7,345 nucleotides of DNA from the NCBI GenBank assembly GCA_021826485.1, contig JAKAZX010000201.1, positions 1-7,345 of the forward strand. Direction: 5' to 3'. Source of the DNA: Pseudomonadota bacterium (GTDB lineage Bacteria > Pseudomonadota > Alphaproteobacteria > Acetobacterales > Acetobacteraceae). The position numbers were made by a program, and so were the translations under genes. How positions within the stretch are numbered: the first letter of the stretch is position 1; each line of letters begins with the position of its first letter. Below are positions 1 to 6,349 of the stretch, one piece after another. The notes under the pieces were generated by a model, which was not told where the DNA came from, did no database searches, and saw only the letters and a list, made by a program, of their open reading frames with translations.

Positions 1-1521
1 GCCCGGCTGGCGGCTGGTGTCCGGCTTCAGCGACAGCGGCACCCAGCGCAGCCCGTCGGCGGACTGCACCAGGAACAGCACCGACCCGCGGCCGGCCTTG
101 CGCACGTTCTCCACCCGCTGCTCGACGTCGGCGGGCGTCCCGACCTCCTCCTGCTGGACCTCGACGATCACGTCGCCGGCCTTCAGGCCGCGGTCCGCCG
201 CCGGGGTGCCGGGCGCCACCTCGGCCACCAGCACGCCCTTCTGATCCTGCGCGATCTGGTACTTGTCGCGCGCCTCCGGCGTGATCGGGGCGATCTGCAG
301 GCCGAGGCCGGACAGGTCCAGCGGCTTGGGCGGCGCCGGCTTGTCGGGCGTGACGGCGGCAAGCTGGGTCTGCTGGTCGTCCGGCAGTTCGCCGATGGTC
401 ACGTCCAGCGTCTGCTCCTTGCCGTCGCGCCAGACGGTGACGGGCACCTGCCGGTTGATCTCGGTCTCGGCGACGATGCGCGGCAGGGTGCGCATCTCCT
501 TCACGTCCTGGCCGTTGAATTTCAGGATGATGTCGCCGGTGCGCAGCTTGGCCTTGGCCGCCGGCCCGTTGTCGTCCACCGCCGCGACCATCGCGCCGGC
601 CGGTTCCTTCAGCCCCAGGCTCTCGGCGATATCCGGCGTCACCTGCTGGATCTTCACGCCAAGCCAGCCGCGCCGCGGATGCCCGTAGTCGCGCAACTGC
701 TCGACCACCGTCTTGGCGAGGTTGGACGGGATCGAGAAGCCGATGCCGATGGAGCCGCCCGAGGGCGAGTAGATCGCGGTGTTGATGCCGATCACCTCGC
801 CGTCCATGTCGAACAGCGGGCCGCCGGAATTGCCGCGGTTGATCGGCGCATCGGTCTGGATGAAGTTGTCGTACGGACCCTGCTGGATGTCGCGCCCGCG
901 CGCCGAGATGATGCCGGCCGTCACCGTGCCGCCGAGGCCGAACGGGTTGCCGATCGCGAGTACCCAGTCACCCACGCGCGAATGGTCCGAATCGCCGAAT
1001 TGCAGCGCCGGCAGCGGATTGTCCGGCGCCACCTTCAGCACCGCCAGATCGGTCTTGGTGTCGCGGCCGACCAGGGTCGCCTTCAGCGTGGTGCCGTCCT
1101 GCAGTGTGACGGTGATTTCATCCGCACCCTCGATCACGTGATTGTTGGTCACGATGATGCCCTTCGGGTCGATGATGAAGCCCGACCCCAGGCTCTGCAT
1201 CTTGCGCGGCGGCGCCTGCGGATTGTCGTGGTTGCGGTGGTTGCGTTCGAGGAAGTCGCGGAACAGTTGCTCGAACGGCGAGCCGGGCGGGAATTGCGGC
1301 ATTTCCGGCAGCATGCCGGGGCCGCCGTTCTGTGCCGTCACGGTCTGGCTGGAGGAGATGTTGACCACGGCCGGCAGCAGCCGCGCCGCGAGATCGGCGA
1401 AACTGTCGGGCGCCGGGCGCGCGACCGCGGGGGCGACGATGCCGGGCAGCGCCGGCAGCGCGACGGCGGTCGCCAGCGCCAGCGAGACGGCACGAACGGA
1501 ACGCAGTGTTACGCAACGCAT
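1..1521 (-). CDS. degP: DegP/DegQ (HtrA, Do-family) periplasmic serine protease, C-terminus cut by window edge
   Basis: Periplasmic ATP-independent protease/chaperone that degrades or holds misfolded envelope proteins. 507 residues are visible with no stop, so a few C-terminal residues probably lie outside. A signal peptide (about residues 1-35, basic start, Ala/Leu-rich core, AVA-R cleavage-like site) points to export. The trypsin-like domain carries the full triad: His128 in TNNHV, Asp158 in TKTDLAVLKV, Ser232 in RGNSGGP. Residues about 61-106 form a Pro/Gly/His-rich insertion equivalent to the regulatory LA loop. Two PDZ domains follow (about 285-380, starting RGWLGV, and about 405-490), the usual two-PDZ Do layout. 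The ATG at 1521 is chosen because AGGGGAA lies 7 bases upstream and the signal peptide starts there. It is the third gene after hflK-hflC on the same strand, the familiar alphaproteobacterial order. DegP, DegQ and MucD cannot be told apart by sequence alone; family assignment is very secure. Confidence 0.96.
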   Translation of the reverse strand, partial: MRCVTLRSVRAVSLALATAVALPALPGIVAPAVARPAPDSFADLAARLLPAVVNISSSQTVTAQNGGPGMLPEMPQFPPGSPFEQLFRDFLERNHRNHDNPQAPPRKMQSLGSGFIIDPKGIIVTNNHVIEGADEITVTLQDGTTLKATLVGRDTKTDLAVLKVAPDNPLPALQFGDSDHSRVGDWVLAIGNPFGLGGTVTAGIISARGRDIQQGPYDNFIQTDAPINRGNSGGPLFDMDGEVIGINTAIYSPSGGSIGIGFSIPSNLAKTVVEQLRDYGHPRRGWLGVKIQQVTPDIAESLGLKEPAGAMVAAVDDNGPAAKAKLRTGDIILKFNGQDVKEMRTLPRIVAETEINRQVPVTVWRDGKEQTLDVTIGELPDDQQTQLAAVTPDKPAPPKPLDLSGLGLQIAPITPEARDKYQIAQDQKGVLVAEVAPGTPAADRGLKAGDVIVEVQQEEVGTPADVEQRVENVRKAGRGSVLFLVQSADGLRWVPLSLKPDTSRQPG

Positions 1522-1524
1522 CGC

Positions 1525-1535
1525 GGGGTTCCCCT
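1525..1535 (-). promoter_or_regulatory. Ribosome binding site of the Do protease inside a short palindrome
   Basis: AGGGGAA (1529-1535) sits 7 bases before the ATG at 1521 and decides that start. It overlaps the perfect 10-base palindrome GGGGAACCCC (1525-1534). As RNA this could form only a 3-bp stem with a 4-base loop, so an effect on translation is possible but weak. Confidence 0.6.
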
Positions 1536-1593
1536 AGGATCAGCGTCAGTGTCGGGCGGCGGCGGCCCGGGTTCAAGCATGTTCCCGCACCGG

Positions 1594-2526
1594 TCAGGGC
1601 TTCGCGTCGGCCTGCGCCGGTGCCGCCGGCGGCGCCGCCTGCGCGGTGTCGCCATCGCCGGGACGCGGCGGCTCGCTCAAAAGTTTCAGGAAGGCGTCGC
1701 CCGGCGTCAGCACGAGCCGCGACGTGCCGGCGGCGAACGCCTCCCGATACGCCTGCAAGGTGCGCCAGGTCTGGAAGAAGCCGGGATCGCGGCTGACCGC
1801 ATCGGCATAGGTCGCGATCGACTTCGCCTCCCCCTCGCCGCGCAGGCGGTCGGCGCTGGCCTTCGCCTCGGCCAGCAGCACCGTGCGTTCCCGCTCGGCA
1901 TTGGCGCGGATGCGCGCCGACGCCTCGGCCCCCTCGGCGCGCGCCTGTTTGGCGACGCGCTCGCGCTCGGACTGCATGCGCGCCAGCACCGCCTGGGTAT
2001 TCTCCTCCGGCAGATCGGCGCGGCGGATGCGCACATCCTCCACCGTCACGCCGAAGCCGCGCATCTCGGTGTTCGACTGGTCGCGGATCAGCCCCATGAT
2101 GCGGCCGCGCTGCGAGGACAGCACGTTGAGCAACTGCTCGTTGCCGAGCACGCGGCGGAGCGAGGACGACACGACCGAGTTCAGCCGCGCCTGGATTCCC
2201 TCCTCGCCGATGCCGACGGCCTGATAGTAGCGCAGCGGATCGACGATGCGGAAGCGCGCGAAACTGTCCACGATCAGCCGCCGCTGATCGCCGAGGATCA
2301 CCTCCTCCGGCGGCACTTCGTAATCCAGCAGCCGGCGGTCGAAGTAGATCGCGGTCTGCACCAGCGGCAGCTTCACGTGCAGGCCGGGCTGTTCGATCAC
2401 CCGCACCGGCTGGCCGAGCTGCGTGATCAGCGCCTGCTCGGTCTGCGCCACGGTGAACAGGCAGGCATCGGCAAGGATGGCGACGACCACCAGCGCCGCG
2501 AGGGCGGCGATCAGGTTGCGGCTCAT
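1594..2526 (-). CDS. hflC: HflC, SPFH/band-7 partner of HflK in the FtsH modulator complex
   Basis: Inner-membrane SPFH-family protein that assembles with HflK around the FtsH protease and limits its access to substrates. 310 residues, close to the usual 300-330. One N-terminal membrane anchor (about residues 4-26) is followed directly by the HflC-type start of the band-7 domain (VAQTEQALITQLGQPVRV). The SPFH domain covers about 27-185. A long charged helix rich in Glu, Arg and Ala (about 180-245, coiled-coil-like) leads to the family's C-terminal signature (YADAVSRDPGFF, then TSRLVLTPGDAFL). The tail after about 287 is low-complexity Pro/Ala/Asp. The ATG at 2526 overlaps the hflK stop (ATGA), with GGAGG 6 bases upstream inside hflK, indicating translational coupling and matched synthesis of the two subunits. 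The Do protease starts 72 bases downstream on the same strand. HflC rather than HflK is supported by order, length and the minimal N-terminal tail. Confidence 0.96.
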   Translation of the reverse strand: MSRNLIAALAALVVVAILADACLFTVAQTEQALITQLGQPVRVIEQPGLHVKLPLVQTAIYFDRRLLDYEVPPEEVILGDQRRLIVDSFARFRIVDPLRYYQAVGIGEEGIQARLNSVVSSSLRRVLGNEQLLNVLSSQRGRIMGLIRDQSNTEMRGFGVTVEDVRIRRADLPEENTQAVLARMQSERERVAKQARAEGAEASARIRANAERERTVLLAEAKASADRLRGEGEAKSIATYADAVSRDPGFFQTWRTLQAYREAFAAGTSRLVLTPGDAFLKLLSEPPRPGDGDTAQAAPPAAPAQADAKP

Positions 2527-3728
2527 GGCTTGCCTCCGCCGGGCGGGGCGTGTCCGGCATCGTTCAGCGGCAGGAACGGCACGATCCCGCGCAGGTTGCC
2601 GTCCACCACCACGGTCGGGGTGCGGCGCAGGATGTCCTCCATCGTCTCGATATACAGCCTCCGCAGCGTCACGTCCTTGGCCGCGTCATAGGCCTTCAGC
2701 ACCGACAGGAAGCGCTGCGCCTGACCCGAAGCCTCGGCGATCGCGGCCTGGCGCTGGCCATCGGCCTCGGCCACGATGCGCGCGGCATCGCCGCGGGCGC
2801 GCGGCACGATGTCGTTGTGGTAGGATTCCGCCTCGTTGCGCATCCGGTCGGCGTCGGTGTTGGCGCGCTGCACGTCGCGGAAACTGTCGATCACCGCGGC
2901 CGGCGGATCGACCTTCTGCAACTGGACCTGCGTGATCTCCACCCCCGTCCCGTACTGGTCGAGGATGTACTGCACCCCCTTCATCACGTCGGTCTCGATC
3001 TTGGCGCGCCCCTCGGTCAGCGCGAACTGGATCGGCGTGCGCCCGATCTCCTCGCGCATCACGCTCTCGGCGGCGGATTTCACCGTGTAGGCGGGGTGGC
3101 GGGTGTTGAACAGATAGGCCCCGGCGTCGCGGATGCGCCAGAACACCGCGAAGTCGATGTCGATGATGTTCTCATCGCCGGTCAGCATCAGGCTTTCCGC
3201 CAGCACGTCGCGGCCGGCGGCGTCGGTCCCCTGCTCCACCGGCACGCTGCCCTGGCCGGAGCGGTAGCCGATCTCCACCCGGTTGATGCGGGTCACCTTC
3301 GGCCGCAGCACCGTCTCCACCGGCCACGGAATATGATAGTTCAGGCCCGGCAGGGCGGTGCGGTTGAAGGCGCCGAAGCGCAGCACCACGCCCTGCTCGT
3401 CCGGCTGCACGCGGTAGAAGCCGCTGACCAGCCACAGCGCGAACACGCCGGCCGCGATCAGCGCGATGCCCCGCCCGCCGCCGCCGCGTCCGAAGCCACC
3501 GCCGCCGCCGCGCCGCCCGCCGAAGCCCGGCGGCAGCAGGCCGCGCAGGAAGCCTTGCAGGCGGCGGATCAACTCGTCCGGGTCGGGCAGGTTGCCGCCG
3601 GGGCCGCCGCTCCACGGACCCTTCGGCCCGCCACCACCCCCGCCGCCCGGCCGGGGCGGTTCCTTCGGCGATCCCGGGGGAGCCCCCCACGGGCTGCCGC
3701 CGTTGGGGCCGCCATTGTTCCACGACAT
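2523..3728 (-). CDS. hflK: HflK, SPFH/band-7 subunit of the FtsH modulator complex
   Basis: Inner-membrane partner of HflC, regulating FtsH-dependent proteolysis; most of the protein faces the periplasm. 401 residues. The cytoplasmic N-terminus (about 1-88) is very rich in Gly and Pro with poly-Gly runs, as is typical of HflK, and contains the conserved patch PDPDELIRRLQGFL (about 48-61). A single membrane span follows (about 87-105), then the SPFH domain starting FYRVQPDEQGVVLRFG. The HflK-type core (LTGDENIIDIDFAVFWRI), the GVEITQVQLQKVDPP segment and an Ala/Glu/Arg-rich helix (about 290-350) follow. The C-terminal part includes RLYIETMEDILRR and VVVDG, and the tail is Gly/Pro/Lys. The reading frame stays open far upstream antisense to mrp, but the ATG at 3728 is preferred: the protein begins MSWNNGGPNG as in many HflK proteins and AAGGGGAG lies 12 bases upstream. 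It is first in the operon with hflC and the Do protease and divergent from mrp. Confidence 0.96.
   Translation of the reverse strand: MSWNNGGPNGGSPWGAPPGSPKEPPRPGGGGGGGPKGPWSGGPGGNLPDPDELIRRLQGFLRGLLPPGFGGRRGGGGGFGRGGGGRGIALIAAGVFALWLVSGFYRVQPDEQGVVLRFGAFNRTALPGLNYHIPWPVETVLRPKVTRINRVEIGYRSGQGSVPVEQGTDAAGRDVLAESLMLTGDENIIDIDFAVFWRIRDAGAYLFNTRHPAYTVKSAAESVMREEIGRTPIQFALTEGRAKIETDVMKGVQYILDQYGTGVEITQVQLQKVDPPAAVIDSFRDVQRANTDADRMRNEAESYHNDIVPRARGDAARIVAEADGQRQAAIAEASGQAQRFLSVLKAYDAAKDVTLRRLYIETMEDILRRTPTVVVDGNLRGIVPFLPLNDAGHAPPGGGKP
2533..2537 (-). promoter_or_regulatory. hflC ribosome binding site within the hflK 3' end
   Basis: GGAGG lies 6 bases before the hflC ATG (2526) and inside the last codons of hflK. 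Together with the ATGA stop/start overlap it supports coupled translation and fixes the hflC start. Confidence 0.7.
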
Positions 3729-3740
3729 CGGGCCGGATTG

Positions 3741-3748
3741 CTCCCCTT
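3741..3748 (-). promoter_or_regulatory. hflK ribosome binding site
   Basis: AAGGGGAG is the only strong Shine-Dalgarno-like stretch before the hflK ATG at 3728. The 12-base spacing is somewhat long but usable. It supports this start over the open frame that continues upstream. Confidence 0.6.
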
Positions 3749-3804
3749 GCGTGCACGAGTGCGGGCGCGGTGGGCGCGCCGGTGCTGACAGGCCCGCCCG
3801 GCCA

Positions 3805-3833
3805 TTGGCAGCACGCCGCCCGGGCGCCATATG
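3805..3833 (+). promoter_or_regulatory. Weak candidate housekeeping promoter for mrp
   Basis: TTGGCA (3805-3810; 5 of 6 to TTGACA) is separated by 17 bases from CATATG (3828-3833; 3 of 6 to TATAAT). Transcription would begin near 3840, between the two possible mrp start codons, which would favour the ATG at 3885. The -10 is poor, and an alternative -10 (CATATT, 3852-3857) has no good -35 partner. Treat as tentative. Confidence 0.25.
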
Positions 3834-3839
3834 GGCGCC
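3823..3839. repeat. Imperfect palindrome in the hflK/mrp divergent region
   Basis: GGCGCC (3823-3828) and GGCGCC (3834-3839) flank ATATG. The whole is a near-palindrome centred on CATATG with one extra G on the right. It overlaps the proposed mrp -10 and lies just downstream of the proposed hflK promoter, so an operator is possible. GC-rich half-sites are common by chance at this composition. Confidence 0.35.
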
Positions 3840-3852
3840 GCGGCGACGCTGC

Positions 3853-3881
3853 ATATTGACCAGCTTCAAAAGGTTTTCAAG
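3853..3881 (-). promoter_or_regulatory. Candidate heat-shock (sigma-32/RpoH-like) promoter for hflK-hflC-protease
   Basis: Reading the minus strand, CTTGAAA (3881-3875) is followed after 16 bases by CAATAT (3858-3853). CTTGAAA is a full match to the RpoH -35 core. CAATAT is a partial match to the CCATNT-type -10. The match to a housekeeping -10 is poor (3 of 6). Transcription would start near 3846, giving a leader of about 118 bases before hflK. The genes served are envelope proteolysis genes, for which heat-shock control is plausible. Only a motif match is seen here, so the sigma factor is inferred. Confidence 0.4.
3864..3881. repeat. AT-rich inverted repeat overlapping the mrp ribosome binding site and hflK -35
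   Basis: CTTCAAAAGGTTTTCAAG has two 8-base arms around a 2-base GG centre, with 7 of 8 positions complementary. It stands out as an AT-rich patch in a very GC-rich window. It contains the only Shine-Dalgarno-like bases before mrp (AAAAGG, 3868-3873, 11 bases before the ATG) and, on the other strand, the proposed hflK -35. A protein bound here could affect both genes; that is inference. Confidence 0.45.
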
Positions 3882-3884
3882 CGC

Positions 3885-5027
3885 ATGAGCACGCCCCCGA
3901 CCGCCGAGCGTCCCACCGTCGAGCGTCTGCGCGATGCGCTGCGCGACATTGCCGACCCGGTCAGCGGCAAGGATATCGTCGCCGCAGGGCTGGTGGAAGC
4001 GGTCGAGCTGCGTGGCGGCCTCGTGCATGTCGCCCTGCTGACCGACCGGCAGCGCGCCCCGGCGATGGAGCCGCTGCGCCGGCAGGTGGAACAGCTTCTG
4101 GCGCGCGTGCCGGGCGTGCAGAACGCCGCCGTCGTGCTGACGGCGCACAAGCCGGCGGCTGCGGCGGCGCCGGCCGCCGCCCCGCCTGCCCACGCCCATG
4201 CCCACGCCTCCGGCCAGCCCGCCCGGCCGCAACTGCTGGCCGAGGTGGGCGCGGTGATCGCCGTCGCCTCCGGCAAGGGGGGCGTCGGCAAGTCCACGGT
4301 CGCGGTCAATCTGGCGGTGGCGCTGGCGCAGATGGGCAAGCGGGTCGGGCTGCTCGATGCCGACATCTACGGCCCCAGCCTGCCGCGCATGCTGGGGCTG
4401 GCGCGCAAGCCGGAGGTGCGTGGCAACCGCATGCTGCCGCTGCCCGCCTGGGGGCTGCAGACCATGTCGATCGGCTATCTGGTGGAGGAGGAGACGGCAA
4501 TGATCTGGCGCGGCCCGATGGTGATGGGCGCGCTGGAGCAGATGATGGGCCAGGTCGAATGGGGCCCGCTGGACGTGATGGTGGTCGATATGCCGCCCGG
4601 CACCGGCGACGCCCAGTTGACGATGGCGCAGCGCGTGGCGCTGGCCGGCGCCGTGATCGTCTCCACCCCGCAGGACGTGGCGCTGGCCGATGCGCGGCGC
4701 GGCGTGAAGATGTTCGAGCGGACGCGCGTGCCGGTGCTCGGGCTGGTGGAGAACATGAGCTTCTTCTGCTGCCCGAACTGCGGCCACCGCGCCGACATCT
4801 TCGGCCACGGCGGCGCGCGGGCGGAGGCGCACCGGCTGAACACCGAGTTCCTCGGCGAAGTGCCGCTGCTGCTCGACATCCGCGAATCCGGCGATGCCGG
4901 CACGCCGATCGCCGCCGCCGCGCCGGACAGCGAGGCGGGGCGCGCCTTCGCCGCCCTGGCCGCGCGGGTCGCCGCGAAGCTGTCCACCGGCCGCCCCGCG
5001 CCCGGCCCGCGCATCGTGGTGGAATAG
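3885..5027 (+). CDS. mrp: Mrp/ApbC (NBP35-type) iron-sulfur cluster carrier ATPase
   Basis: Cytosolic P-loop ATPase that binds and delivers 4Fe-4S clusters to target apoproteins. 380 residues from this start, normal for the family. The N-terminal MIP18/DUF59-like domain (about 12-88) joins through an Ala/Pro/His-rich linker (about 90-115, with HAHAHAS) to the ATPase domain. That domain has the deviant Walker A loop SGKGGVGKS (129-137, signature Lys131 and Lys136), DADIYGPS (158-165), and a Walker B-like VDMPPGTGD (234-242). The cluster-binding pair is Cys296 and Cys299 in CCPNCGH, with an additional Cys295. An in-frame ATG exists at 3831, but it would add 18 residues unlike the family. The ATG at 3885 gives MSTPPTAERP and has AAAAGG 11 bases upstream. 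The gene diverges from hflK and converges on the GlcG-like gene. Function is well supported; the exact start is likely but not certain. Confidence 0.96.
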   Translation: MSTPPTAERPTVERLRDALRDIADPVSGKDIVAAGLVEAVELRGGLVHVALLTDRQRAPAMEPLRRQVEQLLARVPGVQNAAVVLTAHKPAAAAAPAAAPPAHAHAHASGQPARPQLLAEVGAVIAVASGKGGVGKSTVAVNLAVALAQMGKRVGLLDADIYGPSLPRMLGLARKPEVRGNRMLPLPAWGLQTMSIGYLVEEETAMIWRGPMVMGALEQMMGQVEWGPLDVMVVDMPPGTGDAQLTMAQRVALAGAVIVSTPQDVALADARRGVKMFERTRVPVLGLVENMSFFCCPNCGHRADIFGHGGARAEAHRLNTEFLGEVPLLLDIRESGDAGTPIAAAAPDSEAGRAFAALAARVAAKLSTGRPAPGPRIVVE

Positions 5028-5035
5028 CGCGCGGC

Positions 5036-5569
5036 CTATTTGTTGATGGTCGCCGCCGCGACGGTGCAGGTCGCCTCGTCCTGGGAGCCGGTGCCGCCGG
5101 AGCAGCCGATGGCGCCGATCAGCTTGCCGTCCTCCACCAGCGGAATGCCGCCGCGCGAGGCGATCACGTCGTCCAGCGTCAGCGAATAGATGAGGCCGGA
5201 TTTCTGCACCCCGTCCTCGAACACGCGGGTGGGCCGGCGATAGCGCGCAGCGGTCCGCGCCTTGTGCTCGGCGATCGAGATGGAGGCGAGCTGCGCACCG
5301 TCCATGCGGGCGAAGGCGACGAGGTTGCCGCCGGAATCGACCACCGCGACGTTCATCGCCCAGCCGCGCCGCGTCGCCTCGGCCGTCGCCGCCGCGATCA
5401 GCGCCTGCGCGCGGGCCAGCGGGATCGGCGCGCCGTACGGCACGTTGAACGGCATCTTGTCCGGCACGACATCCAGCGGGTTCGGGGATTGCTGCGCCTG
5501 TGCCCGCGCAGCGCCGGCGATGCCGAGCGCGGCGACGAGGATGGCGGCGATGGCCCGATGCGGCTTCAT
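5036..5569 (-). CDS. Exported GlcG/HbpS-family (DUF336) protein
   Basis: A 177-residue protein of the GlcG/HbpS fold. Some members bind haem or small molecules, but most have no proven function, and none is claimed here. Residues 1-25 form a clear signal peptide (MKPHR start, Ala/Ile/Leu core, ARAQA cleavage-like end), so the product should be periplasmic. The family core spans about 48-175: the helix LARAQALIAAATAEA, strand NVAVVDSGGNLVAFARMDG (73-91), SISIAEHKARTAARYRRPT (96-114), then RGGIPLVEDGKLIGAIGCSGG (139-159) and QDEA (163-166). Cys156 and Cys168 are the only cysteines and could form a disulfide after export (inference). The ATG at 5569 is chosen for the signal peptide and GGGGAGAG 7 bases upstream. 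It lies 41 bases after the permease gene on the same strand, suggesting it is last in that operon. Its stop is 8 bases from the convergent mrp stop. Confidence 0.88.
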   Translation of the reverse strand: MKPHRAIAAILVAALGIAGAARAQAQQSPNPLDVVPDKMPFNVPYGAPIPLARAQALIAAATAEATRRGWAMNVAVVDSGGNLVAFARMDGAQLASISIAEHKARTAARYRRPTRVFEDGVQKSGLIYSLTLDDVIASRGGIPLVEDGKLIGAIGCSGGTGSQDEATCTVAAATINK

Positions 5570-5576
5570 GTCGGTT

Positions 5577-5584
5577 CTCTCCCC
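5577..5584 (-). promoter_or_regulatory. Ribosome binding site of the GlcG-like gene
   Basis: GGGGAGAG lies 7 bases before the ATG at 5569. It is stronger than the site ahead of the upstream permease gene, so this gene can be translated independently of it. Confidence 0.6.
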
Positions 5585-5610
5585 GCGCCCGTTGTTCTGT
5601 TCCGGCGAGC

Positions 5611-6315
5611 CTAATCGTTGCGCGCCATCGCGTCCATCCCGGCGGTCAGCGCGCCGGCACGGCCGAACCGGCGGTCCAACCAGTGCTGGCCGACCATGAA
5701 CAGCGCGGTCAGCGCCAGGTAATAGATGCCGGCGGCCGACAGCGCCTCGAAATAGCGGAAGTCGGAGGATGCCGCCTGATCGGCGGTCAGCAGCAGCTCC
5801 CGCACGCCGATCACCGAGATCAGCGCCGTCAGCTTCAGCATGCTGATGAACTGGTTGCCCATCGGCGGGAGGATGATGCGCACCGCCTGCGGCAGCACCA
5901 CCAGCCGCATGATCTGCATCTCCCGCAGGCCGAGCGCGCGGGCCGCCATGCGCTGCTCCGTCCCCACCGCGCGGAAGCCGGCGCGGATGATCTCGGCGAT
6001 ATAAGCGCCCTCGTTCAGCCCGAGCGCCAGCACCGCGCAGGCATCGCCCGGCAGCACGATGCCGAAGCTGGGCAGCACGTTGAACACGAACACGATCTGC
6101 AACAGCACCGGGGTGCCGCGGAACAGCCCGATATAGCCCCGCGCCGGCAGGGAAAGCGCGCGCAGCCCGGTTTCCTGCGCAACCGCCAGCACCAGCCCGA
6201 CGCCGATGCCGAGCGCGAGCGAAGCAAGACTGATCCAGAGCGTGGTGAACGCGGCCGTGACGTAGCGGAAGCTCAGCAGGTCATGCAGGAAGACCGCGGG
6301 ATGGAACAGCGTCAT
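5611..6315 (-). CDS. Polar-amino-acid-type ABC transporter permease (HisM/GlnP family)
   Basis: Inner-membrane channel subunit of a family-3 amino-acid-type ABC importer. 234 residues, typical for a single HisM/HisQ-like permease. Hydrophobic spans are visible at about 18-46, 68-88, 92-110, 140-172 and 193-212. The family N-terminal motif YIGLFRGTPVLLQIVF occurs at 61-76. The EAA-type cytoplasmic loop that contacts the ATPase is at about 119-154 (EQRMAARALGLREMQIMRLV, then LPQAVRIILPPMGN). The ATG at 6315 is chosen because no start codon lies in frame in the 34-base gap before it and the family-like sequence begins here. No good Shine-Dalgarno precedes it, only a G/C-rich stretch, so translation may depend on the binding-protein gene upstream. 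No ATPase gene follows; the next gene is the GlcG-like one. With a single permease gene seen, the channel may be a homodimer, or a second permease may lie outside the window. Confidence 0.94.
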   Translation of the reverse strand: MTLFHPAVFLHDLLSFRYVTAAFTTLWISLASLALGIGVGLVLAVAQETGLRALSLPARGYIGLFRGTPVLLQIVFVFNVLPSFGIVLPGDACAVLALGLNEGAYIAEIIRAGFRAVGTEQRMAARALGLREMQIMRLVVLPQAVRIILPPMGNQFISMLKLTALISVIGVRELLLTADQAASSDFRYFEALSAAGIYYLALTALFMVGQHWLDRRFGRAGALTAGMDAMARND

Positions 6316-6349
6316 CGCCCGCGCCCGCCCGCCGCGCCGCCGCCTGCGG

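Noticed and set aside
1522..1593. Possible separate stress promoter before the protease (GGGAAC and TTGAAC on the minus strand)
   Set aside because: The GGAAC has no matching CGTT- or TCTGA-type -10 at a proper distance, so I do not call an ECF or sigma-E promoter. The short gap fits read-through from hflC.
679..2691. Very long open frame on the plus strand (about 670 codons) opposite the protease and hflC
   Set aside because: It is antisense to two clearly recognised genes, its product is Arg/His/Gly-rich with no family-like motif, and such shadow frames are expected where GC is strongly biased at third positions.
3466..3700. GC-rich repeat-like stretch that could be taken for a tandem repeat
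   Set aside because: It is the codon pattern of the poly-Gly/Pro N-terminus of HflK, normal for that family, with no regular repeat unit.
3831..3884. Upstream ATG for mrp adding 18 residues
   Set aside because: The extra residues are not family-like, the only Shine-Dalgarno-like bases precede 3885, and the proposed promoter would start transcription after 3831.
3729..4832. In-frame upstream extension of hflK on the minus strand, running antisense to mrp
   Set aside because: The frame is open by composition only. HflK begins normally at 3728 with a ribosome binding site, and the extension is His/Arg-rich and opposite the conserved Mrp ATPase domain.
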